Virus record (IMG/VR): IMGVR_UViG_3300038558_000015
Span: 1 to 47,883 of that record
Length of the DNA stretch: 47,883 bases
Direction: 5' to 3' (one strand)
From: a virus
The notes under the pieces are model-generated. The model was not told the origin of the DNA, did not search any database, and worked only from the letters and a program-made list of their open reading frames with translations. The position numbers and the translations under genes were made by a program. Shown piece by piece: positions 33,854 through 41,182 of the stretch (position 1 is its first letter; every line of letters starts with the position of its first letter).

Positions 33854-36773
33854 TCTTCTTTGGTTTCTTGGCAGCTGACTTTATTTTCTCTTTCTCAAGC
33901 TTATTCTTATCCTTAGCCTGATTTTCTGAAGACTCTCTGTCCTTATCCGACTGAGAAACCTTTGCGGCCCTATCCTTATTTGCCTGAGATTCCTGTGAAG
34001 TTCGATCTTTGTCAGAGTTGATCGCATCCATAATCATTTGTTTAACAGCCGTGCGCTCTTGACTTGACAGGGTATCCTTGCTTATCTGCCTCTTCGTTGC
34101 TTCACTTTGGGATGCTGTCTGACGTTTCGTAGCATCGTCTCTAGAAGATTGCCGTTCTTTTTGTGCCAAGTCTCTGGATGATTGACGTTCCTTAGAAGCC
34201 GTATCTCTTTGAGACTTCCGGTCCTGCGCCGTGAGACTAGCCATCGTTGTACGACGTTTTGTTTCATCATCTCTCTGAGATTTCTTTTCTCCGGCCGCAA
34301 TTTGCCTATCACTCGTATAACGCTTAGTAGCATCATCTCTTTGAGACTTACGATCACCAGCCAATATCTGAGCGTTACCTTGCCGAATCTTATTTTCTTC
34401 AGCAAGACGCTTGGTTTCATCATCCCGTCTAGATTTACGATCTGCCGAGGATAACTTAACTCCTTCAATAATCTCCTTAGACCGTATATCCTGGGCATGC
34501 ATTCTCTCCTTGGCAGCTAGTTCTTCTCTAGCAAGTTGAGCATCAATGAGTTTTGCATCTTTTCTTTGCTCTATTTCCATGATATCAACCTGGATTTGAG
34601 GGTCCATGAGGGCTTGTTTTTGCTTAGCCATCTGAGCCTCAAGAGCATGTTCCTTAAGAATCTCTTCTCCTGCCTCCGCGGCCAATCTGGAGATAGATGC
34701 TTCCATATCCTCAGGTAGCGGCTCTCCCGGAGGAGGAAGTTGCATTCCAATCTTACGTTCTATATCTCTCCTATATCCGAAAGCTAAATGCTCCTGGACG
34801 TGAGAAGCCAGAGCCCCCATAACCACGTTGGCATTTGGACTTTGACCAACCAATTCTGCAATCTTCGGGTCTTGAGCGGCGGCGACGTGAGCCCGTATGT
34901 GGGCCTCATGATCTTGCCAAAGAAACGCCTTAACCGGCTTGCCAGTGAGCATCGCCATGTTCTCACTAATCGGGTCCATAGGTTGAACTTCGTCAGCTAA
35001 TGGAACAATCCTTTCGGGGTTTTTAATTCCAAATATCTCTAGGGCGTCCCTATGGAGCTGCGCCATATTATAGACATTCGGGGCATTTTGGGCTAATTGC
35101 AGGATCGCATTGTAAACAATAGCTCGTTGCGCTTGCGTAGCGCTATTCGGATCACTAACAGGAATAATATCTCGATTATCTGCGAAGTCATCTTGTCGAT
35201 TGAATTGTAACTCCTGATCATATTCATATTCGGGAGGCATGAAGTTCCCAATGATGAAAGATATAGTCTGGAGTTCTTGTCCAAGGGACGCATGAAGCCT
35301 TGCGTGAACAGCGCTCATAACCCTCAGGGAGCGCTCAAGAAGGGCCATCATTGTTCCAACTGGAGCATTGGCGCTCGTATCGCCTAGCTTCATATCGGCA
35401 GCAGACGCCACGCGCCTAATCTCCCCAACGAAGCTTTCCATCATATTTGCAACAACGACGTTAGGTTCTTTTGTGGGCAGAAACGATATACCTTTATTAA
35501 TATCGTCACTTCCTATATCTACATCTCTAAACTCTCCAGGAGAAAGTGGCGTATCGTCTCCTACAATTCTAAATGATCTTGTTTTGAAACCACACGGAAC
35601 AATTGAAAGAGTTCCAGCATCAATAAGTTGTCTGAGCATTGAAGTGACTGCTTCTGTTGGGCCTCCTATTAGATGAATAAGCCCTACACCATAAAACCCA
35701 AATCCAGGCATATACCGATAAACCGTAAAATGGACAATCTTCGTATACGTGTCATCATCTTCAAGCCAATTGCGTCTGATAGACAGAACTCTTCCACTAT
35801 CGTAGTCCAATGTTATAACATAAGGAATTGGCCTTTCTGTTTCTGCGTTTGCCTCGTCAATGACATAGTCACAATGAACTTCTAGTATTAAATTTCTGTC
35901 ATCTTCAATGTAAGAAGCTTCTAAACCATCAAGCTTATTCATTTCTTCTTTTATTTGATCGCTTTCTGGCGTACCTGGGAGAATCGGAATGTTCCGATAA
36001 AAACCAGATTCTTGAAGGGCTAAAAGTTCAGATCGAAATAGTCTTTGCCTGTGCGTGTATCTCGGGCATGTCTCAAGATCGCTTGCGCCAAATTGAATAA
36101 CGAAATCTTCAGCCGGCACTAGACGAGCACAAGGGCGCTTCCGAACAGAGTCGAAATAAACCTTACGTAAGGCTACTCCTGAAAGTGGCAAACGGAACAG
36201 AAGATTATCAAGCTCAACTCTATATTCCGGCATACGGTACATCGTTTGGAAATTAAGCTCTTCCTTTTTTCTTCGCCCTCTCCTAAGTTTTTCTGTAGTT
36301 TCCTCTCCTATAATTTTATATTGCGCCGGCCCTCCTGGCGGACACAATTCCATAATTGCATTTGATTGGAATTGGACAACTGTCTCAGCTAAAATGGGAT
36401 GGTATACGCCACTAGCGCCCATCCAAGGTTCGGTTCTATCCTCTACCTCAAATCCAAGAAGCTGAAGACCATTTCTGTATCTACGTTCCCATTCCTTTCT
36501 GGAGCTTAGGTCAGCGTCATATCCTTGTCTGAGATCGCTTGATATTTCCATCAAACGCGTCTCAGACATACTCTCTGCTAAATTCTCAAAATGATCATAT
36601 TCGTATTCGACCAACTCCTGCGATTGAGGAGCGCCATCTAAAAAAACCGTTGTAGAACCATCTTCCCCTTTGACTATATCAGATGGTTCTTCATATTCGA
36701 CATCAATAACCATCCCATCTTCATCTGGAAAGATTACATTGTCTTCATATATAGTCTTTCTCTCTACTGGCAT
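33840..36773 (-). CDS. Portal protein with long repetitive C-terminus
   Basis: 977 residues. The core (about 65-700) contains RKEWERRYRNGLQLLGFE, WMGASGVYHPILAETVVQFQ, LPLSGVALRKVYFD, YMPGFGFYGVGLIHLIGG and MMALLERSLRVMSAVHARLH, which fit podovirus-type portal proteins. The last 250 residues are Lys/Arg/Asp/Gln-rich with about five copies of a KSQRDDATKR-type unit and look like one long helical bundle. The portal ring carries DNA into and out of the head. The tail is much longer than needed for a barrel and may enter the head. It directly abuts the terminase gene. Confidence 0.85.
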   Translation of the reverse strand: MPVERKTIYEDNVIFPDEDGMVIDVEYEEPSDIVKGEDGSTTVFLDGAPQSQELVEYEYDHFENLAESMSETRLMEISSDLRQGYDADLSSRKEWERRYRNGLQLLGFEVEDRTEPWMGASGVYHPILAETVVQFQSNAIMELCPPGGPAQYKIIGEETTEKLRRGRRKKEELNFQTMYRMPEYRVELDNLLFRLPLSGVALRKVYFDSVRKRPCARLVPAEDFVIQFGASDLETCPRYTHRQRLFRSELLALQESGFYRNIPILPGTPESDQIKEEMNKLDGLEASYIEDDRNLILEVHCDYVIDEANAETERPIPYVITLDYDSGRVLSIRRNWLEDDDTYTKIVHFTVYRYMPGFGFYGVGLIHLIGGPTEAVTSMLRQLIDAGTLSIVPCGFKTRSFRIVGDDTPLSPGEFRDVDIGSDDINKGISFLPTKEPNVVVANMMESFVGEIRRVASAADMKLGDTSANAPVGTMMALLERSLRVMSAVHARLHASLGQELQTISFIIGNFMPPEYEYDQELQFNRQDDFADNRDIIPVSDPNSATQAQRAIVYNAILQLAQNAPNVYNMAQLHRDALEIFGIKNPERIVPLADEVQPMDPISENMAMLTGKPVKAFLWQDHEAHIRAHVAAAQDPKIAELVGQSPNANVVMGALASHVQEHLAFGYRRDIERKIGMQLPPPGEPLPEDMEASISRLAAEAGEEILKEHALEAQMAKQKQALMDPQIQVDIMEIEQRKDAKLIDAQLAREELAAKERMHAQDIRSKEIIEGVKLSSADRKSRRDDETKRLAEENKIRQGNAQILAGDRKSQRDDATKRYTSDRQIAAGEKKSQRDDETKRRTTMASLTAQDRKSQRDTASKERQSSRDLAQKERQSSRDDATKRQTASQSEATKRQISKDTLSSQERTAVKQMIMDAINSDKDRTSQESQANKDRAAKVSQSDKDRESSENQAKDKNKLEKEKIKSAAKKPKKNDKT
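33850..34480 (-). repeat. Coding repeats in the portal C-terminus
   Basis: Degenerate 30-60 base repeats encode variants of DRKSQRDDATKR and SSRDLAQKERQ. The antisense strand shows recurring forms of catctctttgagactt. The repeats explain several open but meaningless shadow frames here. Confidence 0.65.
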
Positions 36774-38282
36774 TTAGTAATATTTAGCTTTCCTTATTCT
36801 CTTGTTTTCAAGTTCTTCGTCATCATTATCATCAGTTTCAGTCTTAACAAAACCCCCTCTTCTGAATCTAATCAATGCTTGCGTCGTAGTATCAACCAAA
36901 TCATCATTTTCACCGTTTGGGAAGGCCGCTAGTTGTTCAATTGTGTGCTCATTTTTCCGATCTTTAGTACTATCACTCTGAGCAAACCATATACATCTAG
37001 ACATAAACAAATCACTGACAGAATTAACTCTGACAATCTTATCATTACCTCTGCTTGGAATGAAGGCCAATACAGGAAGCCTTGTCTGTCTTAATTCGTC
37101 CAATAATGGCGATCCTGCGGCTTTTTCTTCTACAAGTATCTGATCGGCCTTTGTGTCTTTAAATATTTGAATAGCCTTTCTTTTAAGGTCAGGGAATGCC
37201 ATTCTTTCAAAGAAAGATTCAAGCAGAATAATACCGTATTCTCCTTCCTTCTCGAATATTCCCCATGTCGTACAGGCACAAAAGTCCGAAGTTTCTGTTT
37301 TTTTATAGGCCGTGTCCCAAGAGTTAATAATGTAAGAACAATGTGGCAGAGGTTGACCATCGGGCCATGGCTGCCACCATTCCCTCTTCACGAGAGCAGC
37401 TTCGTCTGAGGTTGGATTCTGTTGATAAATGCAATTCCAGAGGTTAAGTGGCATCTCCGACTTAAGGCCAAGCCAATAATCCATCGGCCTAAGTTCAGGG
37501 AATATGCAGTGAGCCTCATCCGGGAAAATCGCAGGAAACTCTATGATCTCGAATTTCTCAACGCCTGCCTTACCCATATTCTTCTTAATACGTCCGGTAA
37601 GGTCTCGCTCTCCCCATCGAGTCATAATGATGATCATCCTGGAGTCCGGCTCCATTCTTTGTCTAGGACCCTGGAGATACCAATCATAAACCTTGTCAAA
37701 GACTTCCGGCTTAAATGCAGCAATCTTGCCGTCTTGTTCTGAGACAGGATCATCAATTATAAACAGCTTAGAATTTCGGCCAGCAACATTACCCTCTGTG
37801 CCGACCGCGAAGTACTCCGCTCCATCTGTTGTCTTCCAGAAACCCGCCGCCTTCTGGGCGGGATTCAGCTTTACGTCTGGAAAGATATCAAGATATAAAG
37901 GCGTTTGAATTAGGTCTCTAACGTCCTTGGCCCACTTGAGACTGAATTCTGCCGTGTGTGTGGCTTGAATGACATGCTGACCTGGACATTTACCAAGGAA
38001 GAATGCCGGAAGATAAAGGGAACTCAGAAGAGACTTGCCCACGCGAGGGGGCATATTGAGGATGACCCTCTTCTTCTCTCCGGTCACGACCTTATCGAAA
38101 ATATCGCCAATAATCTTATGGTGCGCAGAGATCGTACCTCCGGGATATACATACCGGACGAAATCTACGAACTTCTCTCTTGCCTTAACCTTAGTGTTTG
38201 ACTTTTCATAAGCCGAGACAAGACGGAGTATTTCCTGTTGCTCGTACAGAGGTAGGCGTGCTATATCGTCTAAATTCAACAT
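36774..38282 (-). CDS. terL: Terminase large subunit
   Basis: I chose Met 38282 (LNLDDIARLPLY follows), giving 502 residues, because a GTG extension to 38324 reads poorly and would cover a TATAAT box. ATPase motifs: Walker A PPRVGKS at 78-84, Walker B LFIIDDP at 173-179, and MTRWGERD near 220. Nuclease motifs of the RNase H fold: SWDTAYKK at 321-328, the acidic pair ILVEEKAAG near 383, and DDLVDTTTQA near the end. It packages DNA through the portal and cuts it. Gene order TerL-portal is standard, but TerS is not adjacent. Confidence 0.93.
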   Translation of the reverse strand: MLNLDDIARLPLYEQQEILRLVSAYEKSNTKVKAREKFVDFVRYVYPGGTISAHHKIIGDIFDKVVTGEKKRVILNMPPRVGKSLLSSLYLPAFFLGKCPGQHVIQATHTAEFSLKWAKDVRDLIQTPLYLDIFPDVKLNPAQKAAGFWKTTDGAEYFAVGTEGNVAGRNSKLFIIDDPVSEQDGKIAAFKPEVFDKVYDWYLQGPRQRMEPDSRMIIIMTRWGERDLTGRIKKNMGKAGVEKFEIIEFPAIFPDEAHCIFPELRPMDYWLGLKSEMPLNLWNCIYQQNPTSDEAALVKREWWQPWPDGQPLPHCSYIINSWDTAYKKTETSDFCACTTWGIFEKEGEYGIILLESFFERMAFPDLKRKAIQIFKDTKADQILVEEKAAGSPLLDELRQTRLPVLAFIPSRGNDKIVRVNSVSDLFMSRCIWFAQSDSTKDRKNEHTIEQLAAFPNGENDDLVDTTTQALIRFRRGGFVKTETDDNDDEELENKRIRKAKYY

Positions 38283-38301
38283 GATTAATAAATCATGGAG
38301 A

Positions 38302-38307
38302 ATTATA
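38302..38307 (-). promoter_or_regulatory. Candidate -10 box for the late minus-strand operon
   Basis: On the minus strand the six bases read TATAAT exactly. They lie 20 bases before the TerL start codon, so transcription would begin near 38295 with a very short leader. No good -35 is seen at 16-18 bases upstream, so an activator or an alternative sigma factor may be needed. Confidence 0.45.
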
Positions 38308-38311
38308 CATC

Positions 38312-38340
38312 TTGACACACCCACTAGGGGAGTCTACTTA
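38312..38340 (+). promoter_or_regulatory. Candidate promoter for the tRNA-led plus-strand operon
   Basis: A perfect TTGACA at 38312-38317 is followed, 17 bases later, by TACTTA at 38335-38340. Initiation would fall near 38347, just before tRNA-Met at 38350. The -10 is imperfect. The box lies next to the oppositely directed TATAAT, forming a compact divergent control region. Confidence 0.5.
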
Positions 38341-38349
38341 TGGAGATAT

Positions 38350-38423
38350 AGCGGGGTAGATTAACGGCAGATCAGTAGGCTCATGCCCTACGCGTGTAGG
38401 TTCAACTCCTTCCCCCGCTCCCA
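38350..38423 (+). tRNA. tRNA-Met (CAU)
   Basis: The acceptor stem AGCGGGG pairs perfectly with CCCCGCT; the discriminator is C and CCA is encoded. The D arm is GATT/GATC. The anticodon arm GTAGG-CTCATGC-CCTAC gives CAU. The T arm GTAGG-TTCAACT-CCTTC has one mismatch. A normal A-T first pair argues against an initiator. CAU could instead be a lysidine-modified isoleucine tRNA. The C discriminator is unusual. Confidence 0.88.
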
Positions 38424-38449
38424 TCTCTTCTTGACAATGGATTATCAAA

Positions 38450-38601
38450 TGGCTAGAAAAAAGCCCGAAGAAAGCCGCGACGATTACGTAAACCGTAAGG
38501 TCGCCCACATGAATCGGATGGGCATTCCGGCGGTAATTTACCGTGGCGCAGCCTGTCCAGTTTGGCTGAAAGAGCAGCTAGAGAAGGACGAAAACAAGTG
38601 A
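38450..38601 (+). CDS. Small hypothetical protein
   Basis: About 50 residues from ATG 38450 (ARKKPEESRDDYVNRK follows); ATG 38438 would add four residues. The frame is open through tRNA-Met upstream, but that part is not coding. Basic, with AHMNRMGIPAVIYRG in the middle. It overlaps the GTG of the VWA gene by four bases, which supports real translation. No clear Shine-Dalgarno site is visible. Confidence 0.55.
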
Positions 38602-39353
38602 ACCAAGAAGACCCCGTTATGAAGACGGCCGGCTGGCTAGTCCCACAAGGGCAGTTGGCCGTCTATATGCTTCTGGACCGCAGTGGCTCGATGGCGCATC
38701 GTTGGGAAGAGACAATTAGCTCTCTCAATGCCTATGTCAGAGAACTTGCCGAAGGTGGTCAGGGCGATGCAGACATTACGATTGCTCTGTTTGACGAACA
38801 TTGCGGTCTCCAGTTTGAGCTTGTCAGAGACAAGACGAAAGCCAAGGACTTCGTTCCTATAGACTTTCAACTCACGAGACCGAGAGGTTCAACGCCGCTC
38901 TATGATGCTTGCGGTAAGATTTATTCTCTTGCTGCCGAGAGGAATGAGCCAAAGACCGTTATGGTCATTCTCACTGATGGGCACGAAAACGCCTCCAAAG
39001 AAATGACCAAGAGTTTGGTCAAGAAGCTTATTGAAGACTTCAAGGCTAAGGTCTGGCAGACTGTGTTCCTTGGCGTTGACTTTGACGCCTATGGAGAGGC
39101 TGGCGCAATTGGTGTTCGCGCCTCCAATACCCTGAACACGCAATCAGCTTATGCTGGTCAAACGATGCGGTCTATGGCCTCCCGCACTGTAGCTTATGCT
39201 GGAGCGGCGACTCAAGACTTCGCAGAACAGGCCATGTGCTTCGATGTTGATGATACCGATCTTGGAAGTGGAAAACTTTCGATCGAAGAATGGTCAAAGC
39301 GCTACGAACAGAAGATGAGGACTCAGAAAAAGGATGACAAAACCGGGCAATAG
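38598..39353 (+). CDS. VWA-domain protein with intact MIDAS
   Basis: The GTG at 38598 overlaps the previous stop (GTGA) and has AAGGA nine bases upstream, giving 251 residues. A longer frame from 38562 is rejected. The metal-ion-dependent adhesion site is complete: D27-x-S29-x-S31 in LLDRSGSM, T99 in RGSTPLYDA and D127 in ILTDGHEN. No signal peptide or membrane helix is present, so it is a cytoplasmic VWA protein, perhaps binding a phage or host partner through a metal bridge. No AAA partner gene is nearby. Confidence 0.87.
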   Translation: MNQEDPVMKTAGWLVPQGQLAVYMLLDRSGSMAHRWEETISSLNAYVRELAEGGQGDADITIALFDEHCGLQFELVRDKTKAKDFVPIDFQLTRPRGSTPLYDACGKIYSLAAERNEPKTVMVILTDGHENASKEMTKSLVKKLIEDFKAKVWQTVFLGVDFDAYGEAGAIGVRASNTLNTQSAYAGQTMRSMASRTVAYAGAATQDFAEQAMCFDVDDTDLGSGKLSIEEWSKRYEQKMRTQKKDDKTGQ

Positions 39354-39600
39354 TCCCGGTAACTTTTGGACGGATGAAAAGTTAACGCTAACTGTAAATT
39401 TCTATTCTCAAGGGATTCCGGTCAAGACGATCCGGGAGATTATCGGAGCAAAAACCGATAATCTAATAGTTTGTAAAATGTGGAGCCTCGGCGTAATATG
39501 GGGCGGCGGTATACGCCGCCGCGATAAAGAGCCTGAGCCAATCTATAAGCCCAAGTTCTTTACCGGCGACCGAGATGAAAGGAAGAGCATGCGTGTGTGA
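39334..39600 (+). CDS. GcrA-like DNA-binding protein
   Basis: 88 residues. The segment FWTDEKLTLTVNFYSQGIPV followed by IREIIGAKTDNLIVCKMWSLG has the W-T-D/E start, helix spacing and final short helix of the N-terminal helix-turn-helix of GcrA, the alphaproteobacterial cell-cycle regulator. The rest is basic and short. If correct, it may redirect host transcription at methylated sites. It overlaps the VWA gene by 20 bases, and its last ten bases form the 5' acceptor strand of the tRNA-like element. Confidence 0.6.
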   Translation: MTKPGNSPGNFWTDEKLTLTVNFYSQGIPVKTIREIIGAKTDNLIVCKMWSLGVIWGGGIRRRDKEPEPIYKPKFFTGDRDERKSMRV

Positions 39601-39750
39601 GCCAGTAGGGACCGGGGACGCCCGGCGACTCCTGGGGTGGCTCTATTGTCAAGAAGTCCGGGCTGCGTCCATAGTGAAATACCTATAGCAGGCAGTGATC
39701 ACACCGGATGCCACTTGACTTTTCTGGTTCGATTCCGGACACACGCTCCA
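39591..39750 (+). ncRNA. 160-nt tRNA-like RNA with enlarged arms
   Basis: Ends are fully tRNA-like: 39591-39597 GCGTGTG pairs with 39740-39746 CACACGC, then T and an encoded CCA. The T arm is TCTGG-TTCGATT-CCGGA at 39723-39739, with exact spacing. Inside, a 6-bp stem 39599-39604/39638-39643 carries a nested CCGGG-GACG-CCCGG hairpin at 39612-39625. A second 6-bp stem, 39648-39653/39714-39719, extends by TCCGG/CCGGA (39657-39661/39704-39708), CTGC/GCAG and ATAG/CTAT around loop TGAAATAC. No ordinary anticodon loop is visible. It resembles a cloverleaf with swollen D and anticodon arms. An intron-bearing tRNA is an alternative. Confidence 0.72.
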
Positions 39751-39771
39751 TTCCTTATTTAGGAGAAAGAA

Positions 39772-40191
39772 ATGACCAAGAAAATAACCGTAGTGATTCC
39801 AAAGCGCACGGCTGAAAACACTGTCGATGCAAAGGAACCACTGACAGTTAATATAACTGCTAGCGATATCCATGGCGCAACTCTTCTCAATCCAGAAAGT
39901 TGCGCCGCCGCCCGATCCGTTAAGAGAACGCTCCATTGCCAGCGCGTGGAGATTTATCGTTCCAGAACTTATGTCTTCAATGGAAGAGGAAAATGGGTCA
40001 GATATAAAACCCCACGATCTCTGAGAGAAGAAACGATTGTTCTGGACAGAGGCGGAAAATTCCAATCCGGCGAATACACATTCGATCAGCCGGAAGTCAG
40101 GACCTATAGGCCGGCGACTAAGGCCACAAAAACTACCAACAAAAAGTCTAAAGTCAGACGAATTTTAGCTGACGTTAGGCCAAGAGCCTAA
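39772..40191 (+). CDS. Hypothetical basic protein
   Basis: 139 residues with a strong AGGAG site before ATG, located 22 bases after the CCA end of the tRNA-like RNA. The middle contains RVEIYRSRTYVFNGRGKWVR, and the tail is Lys/Arg/Thr-rich (KATKTTNKKSKVRRI), suggesting nucleic-acid contact. No family is recognised. The stop is three bases before tRNA-Arg. Confidence 0.72.
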   Translation: MTKKITVVIPKRTAENTVDAKEPLTVNITASDIHGATLLNPESCAAARSVKRTLHCQRVEIYRSRTYVFNGRGKWVRYKTPRSLREETIVLDRGGKFQSGEYTFDQPEVRTYRPATKATKTTNKKSKVRRILADVRPRA

Positions 40192-40194
40192 AGC

Positions 40195-40269
40195 GTCCCC
40201 TTAGCTCAATGGATAGAGCAGGAACCTTCTAAGTTCAAGATACGGGTTCGATTCCTGTAGGGGACGCCA
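40195..40269 (+). tRNA. tRNA-Arg (UCU)
   Basis: The acceptor stem GTCCCCT pairs perfectly with AGGGGAC; G discriminator and encoded CCA follow. The D arm is GCTC/GAGC. The anticodon loop CTTCTAA gives UCU, for AGA codons. The T arm around TTCGATT is normal. The CCA is followed by AC and then the ATG of the next gene, exactly as at tRNA-Trp. Confidence 0.93.
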
Positions 40270-40271
40270 AC

Positions 40272-40505
40272 ATGGGCATAAGGATAAAACCAAAAGACCT
40301 TAGAGAAGGAGATGTAATAGTCTCCAATAAAGACAGTATGTGCATGACCAAGGGAGAAAAATTCACAGTCTACAAGATTAACGACAAACCTTTTATCGTA
40401 TGCTTCTATAGATGGGTTCATAAGCAATGGTGTTTAGAATCTCATCCTATCGGAAAAAGGCTTGATGATGAAGGATTTCTCGCTAACTTCTCGTGGCTAA
40501 CGTGA
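40272..40505 (+). CDS. Small hypothetical protein starting two bases after tRNA-Arg
   Basis: 77 residues. The start codon is only two bases from the encoded tRNA CCA, so the mature mRNA after tRNA release would be nearly leaderless. The pattern GIRIKPKDLREGDVIVSN and EKFTVYKINDKPFIVCF suggests a small beta-barrel. No catalytic motif is seen. Unknown function. Confidence 0.68.
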   Translation: MGIRIKPKDLREGDVIVSNKDSMCMTKGEKFTVYKINDKPFIVCFYRWVHKQWCLESHPIGKRLDDEGFLANFSWLT

Positions 40506-40714
40506 ATAAACGTGTCTGCATAGACGGAACAACATCAGCAGGCTCTATATTAATAGACGGTAAGTTGTTCTGTTCTCTTCATCCAACTATAGAGGAACAA
40601 TTAAACTCCAAGCCGGCTAGCAACGAAGCTGTTCGGGAAATGAAAATGCTACATTGCGTAGCAGACGCATTAGAAAAGTTCCTGGAGGAAGAGAGTAATG
40701 CAAGTCGTACATAA
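40502..40714 (+). CDS. Small hypothetical protein
   Basis: About 70 residues from GTG 40502 (NKRVCIDGTTSAGSILIDGK follows); GTG 40493 adds three residues. LFCSLHP and LHCVADALE contribute two of its Cys residues. It overlaps both neighbours. No strong ribosome site. No family is known to me. Confidence 0.6.
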   Translation: MNKRVCIDGTTSAGSILIDGKLFCSLHPTIEEQLNSKPASNEAVREMKMLHCVADALEKFLEEESNASRT

Positions 40715-40988
40715 GTATAAAGTCGCGCCGGATGGGTTCAATCACGGCATGTTCAAGATTCCTATGCCTGAGCACGCCGAGATCGTCCATGTGGACATAA
40801 TCGATGGTCATCTTTGCTTCTGGGCAGAGATTACCAAAGAGAATAAGATGGAAGATAAACCCTTCCGTGTCTTCATGACTGGACAAGACGTAACGGATGG
40901 CGACGAATCCGAATGGCTAATCTACCATTTGAGAACGGTAGTTAATCATGATACGGGCGTTGTCATGCACGTCTACGAATACGTATGA
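40698..40988 (+). CDS. Small conserved-type phage protein
   Basis: 96 residues with GGAGG and GAGAG upstream of ATG. The order of strands (VVHKYKVAP, then IPMPEHAEIVHVDIIDGHLC, FWAEI, FRVFMTGQDV) matches small phage proteins of unknown function that I recall, beginning with a strand and an MPxxAEI turn. It ends ten bases before the tRNA cluster. Confidence 0.68.
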   Translation: MQVVHKYKVAPDGFNHGMFKIPMPEHAEIVHVDIIDGHLCFWAEITKENKMEDKPFRVFMTGQDVTDGDESEWLIYHLRTVVNHDTGVVMHVYEYV

Positions 40989-40998
40989 GATAATGGTT

Positions 40999-41104
40999 GG
41001 TTCCGTAGCTCAGTAGTAGAGCGGCGATTAATAATCGCGTCAACACGTAGGATCGGCCGGTTTTATGTGTTATGCCCTCGGTGCAATTCCAGGCGGAACC
41101 ACCA
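40999..41104 (+). tRNA. Atypical tRNA-like gene with long variable arm
   Basis: The acceptor stem GGTTCCG pairs with CGGAACC, followed by A and an encoded CCA. The D arm is GCTC-AGTAGTA-GAGC. The anticodon-like hairpin GCGA-TTAATAA-TCGC would give AAU, an unusual anticodon in bacteria. Then come about 37 bases containing an 8-bp stem AACACGTA/TATGTGTT. The T arm CTCGG-TGCAATT-CCAGG has an A-C mismatch and TGC in place of TTC. Total 106 nt. It may be a degenerate tRNA, an intron-bearing tRNA or a relative of the 39591 element. Confidence 0.55.
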
Positions 41105-41108
41105 ATAT

Positions 41109-41182
41109 AGGCCGGTAGCTCAGCTGGTTAGAGCGCACGACTGATAATCGTGAGGTGGAGGGTTCGAATCCCTCTCGGCCTA
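41109..41182 (+). tRNA. tRNA-Ile (GAU), CCA not encoded
   Basis: The acceptor stem AGGCCGG pairs with TCGGCCT (one G-T), with discriminator A. The anticodon arm CACGA-CTGATAA-TCGTG gives GAU. The T arm is GAGGG-TTCGAAT-CCCTC. The next tRNA begins at the very next base, so CCA must be added after processing. Confidence 0.92.

Noticed and set aside
34182-34454. Plus-strand ORF opposite the portal C-terminus
   Set aside because: Openness is explained by the repetitive coding sequence of the portal tail.
39591-39750. tmRNA
   Set aside because: Too short, no G-U third pair typical of tmRNA alanine ends, and no tag reading frame ending in alanines.
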